NCBI RefSeq assembly: GCF_000248055.1
Contig: NZ_BAFC01000093.1
Span: 1 to 64,000 of the forward strand
DNA from: Gordonia sputi NBRC 100414
GTDB lineage: Bacteria > Actinomycetota > Actinomycetes > Mycobacteriales > Mycobacteriaceae
Length of the DNA stretch: 64,000 nt
Direction: 5' to 3'
Notes under the pieces: model-generated
Told to the model about the DNA's origin: nothing
The model's database searches: none
The model's input: only the letters and a program-made list of their open reading frames with translations
Shown: positions 18,057 to 26,899 of the stretch, one piece after another
How positions within the stretch are numbered: position 1 is the first letter of the stretch
How the letters are laid out: every line of letters begins with the position of its first letter
Made by a program: the position numbers and the translations under genes

Positions 18057-19502
18057 TCAGCCGTAGATGGTCTGCCCCTCGTCGTCGGCTTCCTTGCCGA
18101 TGCGACGGGCCAGAAATAGTCCCTCGAGCGCCAATTCGAGTGCGCTCGCACGCTCACCGTCGGCCTCGGCGTCGAGACGCTCGGCGATGCCGTCGAGGAC
18201 ACCGGCCGTCGTCTCGGGTGAGGGGATCGACGCCAAGAAGTCCGACGCCGTGACCCTGTCGCCGGTGACGACGGGCTCTCCGTTCTCCAGGGCGTCGACG
18301 AGCGGCGCCATGTCGATGCCGCCGAGGTGTGCGCGCACGGTGTCAGCGACGGATTTGCGGAGCAGGTGCTCGAGGATCTCGAGCTCGCGCCCCTCCTCAC
18401 CCGACTCGAACTCGATCTTGCCGCGCAGCACCTCAATCACCGATTCGAGGTCGACGACGCGCGCAACGGGCACGTCCTCCCCGGTCACGGTGGCGCGATG
18501 CAACGCTGCGGCGGCGACGGTCTCTGCGGCCGCGATCGAGAACCTCGCCGAGACGCCCGACCGCTGATCGATCGACGGATGGTCACGCGCGTAGCGGGTG
18601 AAGCGGGCGAGGATCTCGGTGATGAACGTCGGAACCGTCGCCGTGAGGTCGGCTTCCTGCTCGATGACGGAGATCTCGTCGTCGAGTTCTAGTGGGTAAT
18701 GCGTCCGGATCTCGGCGCCGAAGCGGTCTTTGAGTGGTGTGATGATGCGGCCGCGGTTGGTGTAGTCCTCGGGGTTCGCGCTCGCCATGACCAGCACGTC
18801 GAGCGGAAGCCGCAGCGTGTAGCCGCGCACCTGAATGTCGCGCTCCTCCATCACGTTGAGCATGGAGACCTGGATGCGTTCGGCAAGGTCGGGCAGCTCG
18901 TTGATGGCGACGATGCCGCGGTGCGCACGTGGAATGAGTCCGAAGTGAATGGTCTCCGGATCGCCGAGGCTGCGCCCCTCGGCCACCTTCATGGGGTCGA
19001 TGTCGCCGACGAGGTCTGCAACGGAGGTGTCGGGTGTCGCGAGCTTCTCGCTGTAGCGCTGGCTACGGTGACGCCACTCGATCGGGAGCTCGTCGAGAAG
19101 TGCGGCCGCACGTCGAACCGACGCGGGCGTGATCGGCTCGTACGGATGCTCGCCGAGTTCAGAGCCCTCGATGACCGGCGTCCACTCGTCGAGCAAGCCG
19201 ACCAATGTGCGCAGAATGCGCGTTTTGCCCTGACCGCGTTCGCCGAGCATGACCACGTCGTGGCCTGCGATCAGCGCACGCTCGAGCTGCGGGATGACCG
19301 TTGCCTCGAACCCGACGATTCCCGGCCACGGGTCGTCGCCCTCGCGAAGCGCGGTGAGCAGATTGTGGCGGATCTCGTCACGCACACTGCGCTGCACATG
19401 GCCGCTGGCACGCAGCTCACCGACGGTTCTTGGTGAGGGTGGGCGACTTTCGGTGGTTTGGGAGTTGGATGTGGTGAAGTTCTCCTCTGGCACCTTCTCC
19501 AC
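18057..19502 (-). CDS. AAA+ ATPase of the Mg-chelatase ChlI/MoxR type
   Basis: A 481-residue ATPase like M. tuberculosis Rv0958. It has Walker A GERGQGKT (87-94), Walker B region GIVAINELPDL (196-206) with Asn201-Glu202 in place of Asp-Glu, and sensor 1 SANPEDY with Asn243. A helical lid follows. The GTG start has a GGGAG site just upstream. It precedes the VWA gene on the same strand and probably drives its conformational cycle. Chlorophyll synthesis is not implied. Confidence 0.86.
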   Translation of the reverse strand: MEKVPEENFTTSNSQTTESRPPSPRTVGELRASGHVQRSVRDEIRHNLLTALREGDDPWPGIVGFEATVIPQLERALIAGHDVVMLGERGQGKTRILRTLVGLLDEWTPVIEGSELGEHPYEPITPASVRRAAALLDELPIEWRHRSQRYSEKLATPDTSVADLVGDIDPMKVAEGRSLGDPETIHFGLIPRAHRGIVAINELPDLAERIQVSMLNVMEERDIQVRGYTLRLPLDVLVMASANPEDYTNRGRIITPLKDRFGAEIRTHYPLELDDEISVIEQEADLTATVPTFITEILARFTRYARDHPSIDQRSGVSARFSIAAAETVAAAALHRATVTGEDVPVARVVDLESVIEVLRGKIEFESGEEGRELEILEHLLRKSVADTVRAHLGGIDMAPLVDALENGEPVVTGDRVTASDFLASIPSPETTAGVLDGIAERLDAEADGERASALELALEGLFLARRIGKEADDEGQTIYG

Positions 19503-19557
19503 GGTACTCCCGTCGACGTCGCGGGCGCCGGGTTCACGACTGCGTTCGCCGCTGGAC

Positions 19558-20130
19558 TCAAGGACGCCAGGCGGGATCGCGACCGATGAATCCGACGAGC
19601 CGCGTGACCGGATCGGCGTCGTCGTCGACGGGCACCGCCGGTCCGTACTGACCTGAGGATCGCAGCAGCTCCTCGATACCGGTCATGCCGTCGAGCAGTC
19701 GTTGCGCGAACACGGGGTCGAGGTCGGGGGCGCGACCTCCCGCCGCCGCGAGATCCCACGTGTGCATGAAGACGTCGGCCGTATAGAACTGATCGACCGC
19801 GTCGGCGAGGCGATGTTCACCGACCATCGGGTGCGCGAAAGCCGAGTCCGACGACGGGCCGTCGAGCAATTCCCCGATCGCCGCGCTGCGCGCCTGCCAG
19901 GCGGCGAGTGGGTCGTCGGCGACTGTCGGGCCGTCGGGTAGCTGCACTCCCCCGGCGGCGAGGAAGCCCGCGAACCAGTCGACGAGATGAGCGACGACGT
20001 CGCGCGCCACCCATCCATCGATGGGCGTCGGAGCATCCCAGTCTTCTACTGCTGCAACCTCTTCGGCGAATCCGTTCGCGACGATGCGATGCCGGTCGGC
20101 CGGGGTGAGCTCGGTGAGCGACGTCGTCAT
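19558..20130 (-). CDS. Maleylpyruvate-isomerase-like DinB-fold protein (TIGR03086 type)
   Basis: A 190-residue protein of the mycothiol-dependent metalloenzyme/DinB superfamily. The N-terminal VVAHLVDWFAGF segment with His48 and the later DVFMHTWDLA with His123 and Asp126 are the usual helix motifs supplying metal ligands. Its ATG begins one base after the stop of the SRPBCC gene, so it is the third member of an arsR-SRPBCC-DinB operon. A role in thiol-dependent modification or detoxification is inferred from family; the substrate is unknown. Confidence 0.78.
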   Translation of the reverse strand: MTTSLTELTPADRHRIVANGFAEEVAAVEDWDAPTPIDGWVARDVVAHLVDWFAGFLAAGGVQLPDGPTVADDPLAAWQARSAAIGELLDGPSSDSAFAHPMVGEHRLADAVDQFYTADVFMHTWDLAAAGGRAPDLDPVFAQRLLDGMTGIEELLRSSGQYGPAVPVDDDADPVTRLVGFIGRDPAWRP

Positions 20131-20131
20131 G

Positions 20132-20617
20132 TCAGAGTTCTCCGAGCAGGCCGTCGAGCTTGGCGTAGCCCTCGTTGACCCCGACCTCCATGCCCGACGA
20201 CAACCAGCCATCGCGGGCTTCGAAACTGTCGCAAAGGGATTGGGCGTGCAGGCGCGTGGTGCCATCGCCGAGGTCCTCGAAGTGCAGCGTCTCGAGCGCC
20301 ACCTGATCGGGCATGCCCTCCCAGGTGAAGGTCTGCACGATCGTGTCGTCGGACACCGTGTGGAAGCAACCGCGGAAGGCGAATTCGTCGTCGTCGCGCG
20401 ATGACACATAGCGCCAACTCCCACCGTTGCGGACGTCCCACTCGACGATCCTGCTACTGATCGAGTCCGGCCCCACCCAGCGCACGAAGAGCTCGGGATC
20501 GGTGTGTGCCTTCATCAATTGGGCTGGGGTGCCACGGAAGTCGCGTGTGATGCGGATTATCGGCACCTCCTTGTCGGCCTCGATGGTGGCTTCCGGATAG
20601 CGCGTCTGCGTGCTCAT
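20132..20617 (-). CDS. SRPBCC (AHSA1-like) domain protein
   Basis: A 161-residue START/Bet v1-like hydrophobic-pocket protein. Typical features are the start of the domain (ITRDFRGTPAQLMKAHTDPELFVRWVGP) and the Trp/Gly strand segment VRNGGSWRYV. These proteins commonly sit behind an ArsR regulator, as here: the ATG overlaps the arsR stop by four bases (ATGA). The ligand or client is unknown. Confidence 0.85.
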   Translation of the reverse strand: MSTQTRYPEATIEADKEVPIIRITRDFRGTPAQLMKAHTDPELFVRWVGPDSISSRIVEWDVRNGGSWRYVSSRDDDEFAFRGCFHTVSDDTIVQTFTWEGMPDQVALETLHFEDLGDGTTRLHAQSLCDSFEARDGWLSSGMEVGVNEGYAKLDGLLGEL

Positions 20618-21012
20618 GATGCCTTGCCCTTCTTCGTCGGTGTCTCGTCGCCGCGGCGAACCGCGTCGCTCATCTGTGCGTCGTTCATCTGTACGTCGTT
20701 CATCTCTGCCAGTACGGCGTCGAGACGCTGATAGCGATCCTCTGCCGCGCGGCGATACCGCTCGATCCACTTGGTCATGAGGTCGAACACCTCGGCTTCC
20801 AGATGGACAGGACGGGTCTGCGCCTCCCGGGTGCGGGTCACCAGGCCTGCGTCTTCGAGCACTTTCAGATGCTTCGAGACCGCCTGGATGCTGACGTCAT
20901 AGGGCTCGGCGAGCTGACCGACCGTCGCGTCACCGACCGCGAGCCGCGCGACCATGTCACGCCGGGTCGGGTCTGCCAGCGCGGCGAATACTCTGGACAG
21001 CTCGTCTGCCAC
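20614..21012 (-). CDS. ArsR-family transcriptional regulator
   Basis: A 132-residue winged-helix repressor: FAALADPTRRDMVARL followed by the recognition region VSIQAVSKHLKVLEDAGLV. No metal-binding cysteine motif is present, so it belongs to the non-metal ArsR group paired with SRPBCC proteins. The C-terminal tail repeats MNDVQ/MNDAQ/MSDAV. The GTG start follows GAGGAGGA. Two identical-type operator sites lie just upstream, suggesting autoregulation. Confidence 0.88.
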   Translation of the reverse strand: MADELSRVFAALADPTRRDMVARLAVGDATVGQLAEPYDVSIQAVSKHLKVLEDAGLVTRTREAQTRPVHLEAEVFDLMTKWIERYRRAAEDRYQRLDAVLAEMNDVQMNDAQMSDAVRRGDETPTKKGKAS

Positions 21013-21021
21013 TCGTCCTCC

Positions 21022-21083
21022 TCAACCGTTTGGTTGAATACGAGTGTGCGACGGGGCCATTGGATTGTCAACCCTTTGGTTGA
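21022..21083 (-). promoter_or_regulatory. Twin ArsR operators upstream of the arsR operon
   Basis: Two 16-bp palindromes, TCAACC-GTTT-GGTTGA (21022-21037) and TCAACC-CTTT-GGTTGA (21068-21083), are 46 bases apart. This half-site type is familiar from ArsR/SRPBCC operons. The first begins 10 bases from the start codon and would also mask the ribosome binding site region. Confidence 0.75.
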
Positions 21084-21463
21084 ATACTCCGCGCGCCGCA
21101 CTTGTCGCTGGTCGAGCTTGTCGAGACCACCCGCTGGCCGAACGCACCCGTCGCTGGTCGAGCGCACTTGTCGCTGGTCGAGCTGAACCCGCTGGTCGAG
21201 CCGAACCCGCTGGCCGAGCGCACCATCGCTGGTCGAGCTTGTCGAGACCACCCGCCGATCGAGCGCACCCATCGCTGGTCGAGCTTGTCGAGACCACCCG
21301 CTGGTCGAGCTTGTCGAGACCACCCGCTGGTCGAGCTGGACGCGTCGCCGGTCGAGCGCACCCGTCGCTGGTCGAGCTTGTCGAGACCACCCGCTGGTCG
21401 AGCTTGTCGAGACCACCCGCTGGTCGAGCTTGTCGAGACCACCCCGCTGGCCGAGCTGCCCAG
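21084..21463. repeat. Field of CTGGTCGAGC-type repeats
   Basis: Gene-free DNA made almost wholly of units ending CGCTGGTCGAGC. At least seven carry the full palindromic core GTCGAGCTTGTCGAGACC; others are truncated and followed by variable 8-12 base linkers (for example GCACCCGTCGCTGG). The same element occurs inside or at the end of genes near 42.4, 45.3, 52.3 and 58.5 kb. No transposase is near. Confidence 0.9.
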
Positions 21464-21748
21464 CCAAAGTGGTTTCGACTCGGGTGCTCGCTGCGCTCGC
21501 GCCCGCTCAACCAGCGGAAGACGGGCCCGGCCCGCTGCTCGAGCTGAATCCGCCAAAGTGGTTTCGACTCGGGTGCTCGCTGCGCTCGCGCCCGCTCAAC
21601 CAGCGGAAGACGAGCCCAGCCACCCCGCTAGTCGAACTGACCCGGATCCTCGCTACGCTCACGCCCGCTCAACCAGCGGAACACGGCCCCAGCCCGCTGG
21701 TCGAACTGACCCGGATCCTCGCTACGCTCGCGCCGGCTCAACCAGCGG
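21464..21748. repeat. Two families of ~50-60 bp direct repeats at the tauD 3' end
   Basis: A 60-bp unit is perfectly repeated at 21464-21523 and 21553-21612. A related unit (GTCGAACTGACCCGGATCCT...) occurs at 21631-21680 and about 21700-21748. All end in GCTCAACCAGCGG, a variant of the neighbouring repeat. The last copy contains the tauD stop codon. Confidence 0.85.
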
Positions 21749-22679
21749 CCGACGGGCCAAGCGGCTCGTCGCCGCGGAGCGTGATGCGGTGCATCACTCG
21801 GCGGTTGTCGCCGTAGTCGCGGTTCGCATAGTGCAGGGTATTGCGGTTGTCCCACAGCACCAGGTCGCCGAGGCGCCAGCGGTGTCGCACAATGTGTTCC
21901 GGCTTCGTCAGGTGCGCGTAGAGCAGATCCAGAATGCCGCGGCTCTCGGCGTCGGACACGCCCTCGATGTGCGACGTGAAGCCCGGGTTGACGAACAGCG
22001 ATTTGCGCCCGGTCTCCGGATGCACTCGCACGACGGGGTGGGTCACCGGAACCAACTCGGTGACTTCCTTTCCGTCCCAGACGTTTCCGCGACCGCCACG
22101 ACGCTGCTTCAGGTAGTAGCCGAACTCCCGGTTACCGTCGTGCACGGCAGAAAGATCTTCGACGAGGCGCTGCACCGGAGCCGACAGCGACTCGTATGCG
22201 AGCTCCGCGTCGGCCCAGTTCGTGTCGCCTCCGTTGCGCGGCAACACAACCGGGCGCAGGATCGAGCCCATTGGCGGTCGGGGCATGAACGTGACGTCGG
22301 TGTGCCAGACGTCGGCGAAACCGTTGTCGGTGCTGTCGAGCGAGTACACCTCGGCGGGCACGTCGCCGCTGTTCCACACGGGGTGTCCCGCGGTGAGATC
22401 GCCTATGCGACGGCCGAATTCGACGTGCGATGCGTCGTCGAGCTGTTGGTCGCGCAGCACGATCACCTTGTACTCGATCAGCGCGGCCCGGATGGCGCGG
22501 ATCTCGTCGTCGGAGGCCGAGGCGACGTCGACGCCGCGGATTTCGGCGCCGAATCGTGGGCCGAATTCGTCGATGTCGAACTCGACACCCGACGCGACCG
22601 TTGCCGTCGGATCAATAGGCGTCGAATCAAGCGGGGCTTGCGCGCCGGTACGTGAGGATTCAGGAAGTGAAATGGTCAT
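21738..22679 (-). CDS. tauD: TauD-type 2-oxoglutarate-dependent dioxygenase
   Basis: Fe(II)/2-oxoglutarate oxygenase that releases sulfite from taurine or a related sulfonate. The 313 residues include the iron ligands His126-x-Asp128 (WHTDVTF) and His297, and arginines 298/302 near the 2-oxoglutarate site (MHRITLRG). It lies downstream of a sulfonate ABC transporter and near a TauE-like exporter, which supports the assignment; related alkylsulfatases share the fold. The last codons and the stop are formed by the dispersed repeat. Confidence 0.85.
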   Translation of the reverse strand: MTISLPESSRTGAQAPLDSTPIDPTATVASGVEFDIDEFGPRFGAEIRGVDVASASDDEIRAIRAALIEYKVIVLRDQQLDDASHVEFGRRIGDLTAGHPVWNSGDVPAEVYSLDSTDNGFADVWHTDVTFMPRPPMGSILRPVVLPRNGGDTNWADAELAYESLSAPVQRLVEDLSAVHDGNREFGYYLKQRRGGRGNVWDGKEVTELVPVTHPVVRVHPETGRKSLFVNPGFTSHIEGVSDAESRGILDLLYAHLTKPEHIVRHRWRLGDLVLWDNRNTLHYANRDYGDNRRVMHRITLRGDEPLGPSAAG

Positions 22680-22702
22680 GGTGGGTCCTTCTCGGGGAGT
22701 CG

Positions 22703-22915
22703 TTAAGTGGTTGCGAGTCCGAGAGAGACCGGCGGCGAGCCGTGGTGGCTGCCGTCTGCCCATGTCATCCGGTGAATCATCTGCGCGTACCCCTGCTGCT
22801 CCTGAAAGGCCGTGGTCCGCGCCGACCCACCGTCGACAACAGAGTCCCACACACGACACCGATCGGCAGCGCGAAGCGTGCCGGCGGGTGCGATGAGGTG
22901 GGAGGTTGTGCTCAC
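22703..22915 (-). CDS. Possible small protein between transporter and dioxygenase genes
   Basis: A 70-codon frame starting with GTG after an AGGTG stretch, in the 304-base gap between the ABC ATPase and tauD genes on the same strand. Codon third positions are moderately GC-rich. It has no signal or membrane segment and resembles nothing I know (segments GYAQMIHRMTWADGSHH, PPVSLGLATT). It may be only an untranslated spacer; nothing else was seen in the gap. Confidence 0.25.
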   Translation of the reverse strand: MSTTSHLIAPAGTLRAADRCRVWDSVVDGGSARTTAFQEQQGYAQMIHRMTWADGSHHGSPPVSLGLATT

Positions 22916-22983
22916 ATCACCTGTTTAGTCACCGACGAGCAGACCGAACAGGGTTTACCGCAGCGCGATAAAAACCCCGACAC

Positions 22984-23881
22984 TCACTTCTTCCCCGTGG
23001 ATTCGCCGCGCGCCGCACTCTTGACCGCGCTCGCGATCTCGGTGCGTAGGACGGTGTACTCGGCGGAGTCCCTGATGTCGTCGGCGCTGACACCGGTACG
23101 CGGAATCGGCGACGAGATGTCGAGCGCCACCCGACCGGGACGGCTGGTCAACACCACGATCCGCGATCCGAGGAACGCGGCCTCCTCCGCACTGTGCGTC
23201 ACAAAGACATTCGTGCGACCCAGCTCCGCACTCACAGTGCGAACATCCTCCTGAAGCGTCTCTCGAGTCAGTGCGTCGAGAGCCGCGAACGGCTCGTCGA
23301 GCAGGAGCAACGACGTGTCGCCTGCCAACGCACGCGCGATGGCGACGCGCTGCTGCTGACCACCCGAGATCTCCCAGATTCGACGATTCGCCGTGTCGGA
23401 CAATCCCACTCGCGCGAGCAGTTCCTCCCGACGTGCCGGCCGATCCGAACGCGGGACGCCTGCGTACTTCAACGCGAGGTCGACGTTGCCTCCGACGGTG
23501 CGCCACGGAAACAGCCTCGGCTGCTGAAACACCACGCCAGACGAGCTGCCGGGCACCGGCTTTCGTCCGGAGACCTCTACGACGCCCGACGCGGGGTCCT
23601 CGAATCCGGCGATCAGCCTCAGGAGCGTCGACTTGCCACAGCCCGACGGCCCGACGAGCACGAGTACTTCACCGGGGTCGACCTCGAGGTCGACCGGCCC
23701 GACGGCGGTCACGGCGTCGGTGCCCTTGCCGTACCGCTGCGTCACGCCGCGCAGGCTGATGCTGCCTTCACCCTGCGCCGCAGCGGGACTCGACGCCGCT
23801 TGGCTGTCGGTCACCGTCGCGTCGGCCTTCTGAGCATCGGCCTTCTCGGCGTCGACCTTGCTGCCGCTATCGGTCTTGGTA

Positions 23882-23901
<20 letters not shown>
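22984..23901 (-). CDS. Sulfonate/taurine ABC transporter ATP-binding protein
   Basis: ATPase subunit of the SsuB/TauB type, 305 residues. Walker A GPSGCGKS (84-91), Q-loop FQQPRLFPW, signature SGGQQQR (179-185), Walker B LLLLDEP (198-204) and switch His236 are intact. An unusual N-terminal extension of about 45 residues is Asp/Lys/Ala-rich with AEKADAQKADA repeats. The GTG start lies inside the end of the binding-protein gene (20-base overlap) and follows AAGGGG at good spacing; the open frame further upstream is probably not used. Confidence 0.85.
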
Positions 23902-24958
<1,057 letters not shown>

Positions 24959-24964
24959 TGTTGT

Positions 24965-25834
24965 TCAGGCCTTTCCACGCCACGGCACCAGGCGGTGCTC
25001 GATTATCCGAAGTATTCCGTCGATGATGAGACCCGACAGTCCGATGAGGACGATGCCGACCAGCACGACGGGAGTGTTGTTGTAGTTGCTGGCATCTTTG
25101 ACGACGCCACCGATGCCGGGAATGCCGTTGAAGAGCTCGGCCGCGACCACCGACGAATAGGCGATGCCGACCGAAAGCCTGATGCCCGTGAATGTTTCGG
25201 GTAGCGCGGCCGGGATCACGACGTCGGAGATCACCTCACGCCTGCTTGCCCCCAGGGCGCGTGCAGCCTCGATCAGCGAGACCGGAGTGGCGCTGACGGC
25301 CGTGGTGGTCGCCACCGCTGCCGGGGGAAGAGCGGCCAACGCGAGAAGCGTGATCTTCGGCGCCTCGTCGATTCCCAGCCAGATGACCAGGAGGAAGAAG
25401 TACGCCAGCGGAGGCAGTGCGCGCAGGAATGTCAGCCACGGCTCGAGAAGTCGTCGGACCCACGGGATCGACCCCATGATCAGCCCCAGGACCACACCCG
25501 CGGCGACGCCGATCACGACACCGACGAAGACACGACGCAGCGTCATGTACAGGTGTTCCCACCAGTAATAACCGGCATATCCGACGACGCCGTTGTGCGT
25601 CGTCGACATTTCGACGAAGGCGTGCCAGACAGTACCGAGGCGAGGTACGAACGTCTCGCTCCAGACGCCGCTGACGGCGACGGCTTGGTAGACGGCGAGG
25701 AACAGAACCACCGAGAGCACCGGAAGCCCGAACTGGAGTGCAGCAGAACGAAGTCTGCTGCCGGTCGAGGTCTTCTCGACCCCTGGTTGTCCGCCCTGCT
25801 GCTCCTCGGGCGTGATGTCGACGAACAAAGTCAC
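24965..25834 (-). CDS. Sulfonate/taurine ABC transporter permease
   Basis: A 289-residue inner-membrane permease of the TauC/SsuC type with six hydrophobic segments after a 30-residue cytoplasmic N-terminus. The EAA loop reads EAARALGASRREVISDVVIP, the docking site for the ATPase. It starts with GTG without a clear ribosome binding site. It is the first gene of the permease-binding protein-ATPase set. The 210 bases upstream hold an AT-rich patch with a possible minus-10 CATAAT (25949-25944) beside an imperfect palindrome near 25950. Confidence 0.86.
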   Translation of the reverse strand: MTLFVDITPEEQQGGQPGVEKTSTGSRLRSAALQFGLPVLSVVLFLAVYQAVAVSGVWSETFVPRLGTVWHAFVEMSTTHNGVVGYAGYYWWEHLYMTLRRVFVGVVIGVAAGVVLGLIMGSIPWVRRLLEPWLTFLRALPPLAYFFLLVIWLGIDEAPKITLLALAALPPAAVATTTAVSATPVSLIEAARALGASRREVISDVVIPAALPETFTGIRLSVGIAYSSVVAAELFNGIPGIGGVVKDASNYNNTPVVLVGIVLIGLSGLIIDGILRIIEHRLVPWRGKA

Positions 25835-26044
25835 CGGCTATGTGTACCGGTCCGGGCAGCGCGCGACCATCCTTTTCCTCAGCGTGAGAAAAAGGCCCAC
25901 CGGATTGGCGCCATGGGTCGTCGATTCTTTAGGGACGTCGACGATTATGTACGCCAAGCATACGTCCGCGCAAGGGATTTCGACTCGACGGCGGGTACGG
26001 ACCTACACCTGCGGCCGGCCGCTCCGAGTAGACGTCAGCAGCAA

Positions 26045-26788
26045 TCAGCTGAACGCCAGCCACACAGCAAGACCGAGCCCGCCGAGTCCCACCGCGATGC
26101 GGAGGGGCCCGGCGGGCAGTCGTTTGACCACAGGTGGACCGCACCAGCCGCCGATCAGACAGCCGATCGCCATGGCAATCGCCGCCGGCCAGTGAACCGG
26201 ACCCCAGATGATGAACCCCACGGCCGCAACAAGATTGGCGACGCCGAGAAACAGAGACTTCAACAGCGTTGCGCGCCAGAGTGGTTCGCTCGTCACGACG
26301 AGAGTCAGCGCGAGGAGCACAATGCCCGCGCCAGCGCCGAAGTAGCCGCCGTAGATGGAGATCAGGCCGAGTCCGACGACGAAGAGCCACGGACGGTCGG
26401 CGTGGCGTGAGGCGAGTCGTCGAAGCTGTGGCTGAACGAGCAGAGCGATCGCCGCAAACCCGACGAGGTACGGCACGATCACCTTGAAGCTATCGGGGGG
26501 CGTGATCAAGAGAATGATCGCGCCGATCGTGCCGCCGATCAGCGACGCGACCACACCGGCGTACAGCGGCCGACGATCACCCGCGAGCAGTACCTTGCCG
26601 GACTGGCCGAGACTCCCCGCCCCCACCGCGACGAGCGACACCGTGTTGGTGACGTTCGCCGCGATCGGGCTGAGTCCCACTGCCAGGAGCGCGGGATAGC
26701 TGACCACCGACGCCAAGCCGGTGACGTATCCGATCAGCCCGGCACCGAACCCCGCGACGAACAGCAGCGCGAGGTCGAGCACGCTCAT
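26045..26788 (-). CDS. TauE/SafE (TSUP) family sulfite/sulfonate exporter-like protein
   Basis: A 247-residue membrane protein with about eight helices. Both halves carry the family pattern, GxGAGLIGYVTGLASVVSYPAL near the start and YGGYFGAGAGIVLLALTL in the second half. TSUP members export sulfite, sulfolactate or related anions. Its position upstream of the taurine-uptake genes suggests removal of sulfite formed by the dioxygenase. Direction and substrate are inferred. Confidence 0.85.
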   Translation of the reverse strand: MSVLDLALLFVAGFGAGLIGYVTGLASVVSYPALLAVGLSPIAANVTNTVSLVAVGAGSLGQSGKVLLAGDRRPLYAGVVASLIGGTIGAIILLITPPDSFKVIVPYLVGFAAIALLVQPQLRRLASRHADRPWLFVVGLGLISIYGGYFGAGAGIVLLALTLVVTSEPLWRATLLKSLFLGVANLVAAVGFIIWGPVHWPAAIAMAIGCLIGGWCGPPVVKRLPAGPLRIAVGLGGLGLAVWLAFS

Positions 26789-26807
26789 CGGTCACGCCCA
26801 CTCTGCC

Positions 26808-26888
26808 CGACAGAGCGCCCAGTCGACACGACAGAGCGCCCAGTCGGCAGTACGCGACGCCCAGCCGGCCCGACGGAGCGCACAGTCG
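26808..26888. repeat. 21-bp tandem repeat, four copies
   Basis: Imperfect units of core CGACAGAGCGCCCAGTCG start at 26808, 26829, about 26850 and 26871, an exact 21-base period. They fill the gap between the purH stop and the TauE-like gene, at the junction between the conserved purH block and the sulfonate block. Confidence 0.75.
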
Positions 26889-26899
26889 ACGAGATCAGG

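Noticed and set aside
18057-19502. Magnesium chelatase for chlorophyll
   Set aside because: No H subunit or pigment genes; the ATPase/VWA pair is a general family in non-photosynthetic actinobacteria.
21084-21463. CRISPR array
   Set aside because: Units are irregular in length and spacing, spacers are absent or repeat-like, and no cas genes lie nearby.
21044-22655. Long plus-strand frames across the repeat field and tauD
   Set aside because: Their peptides are repeats such as SLVELVETT and then the antisense of tauD. The repeats lack stops in several frames, so open length means little here.
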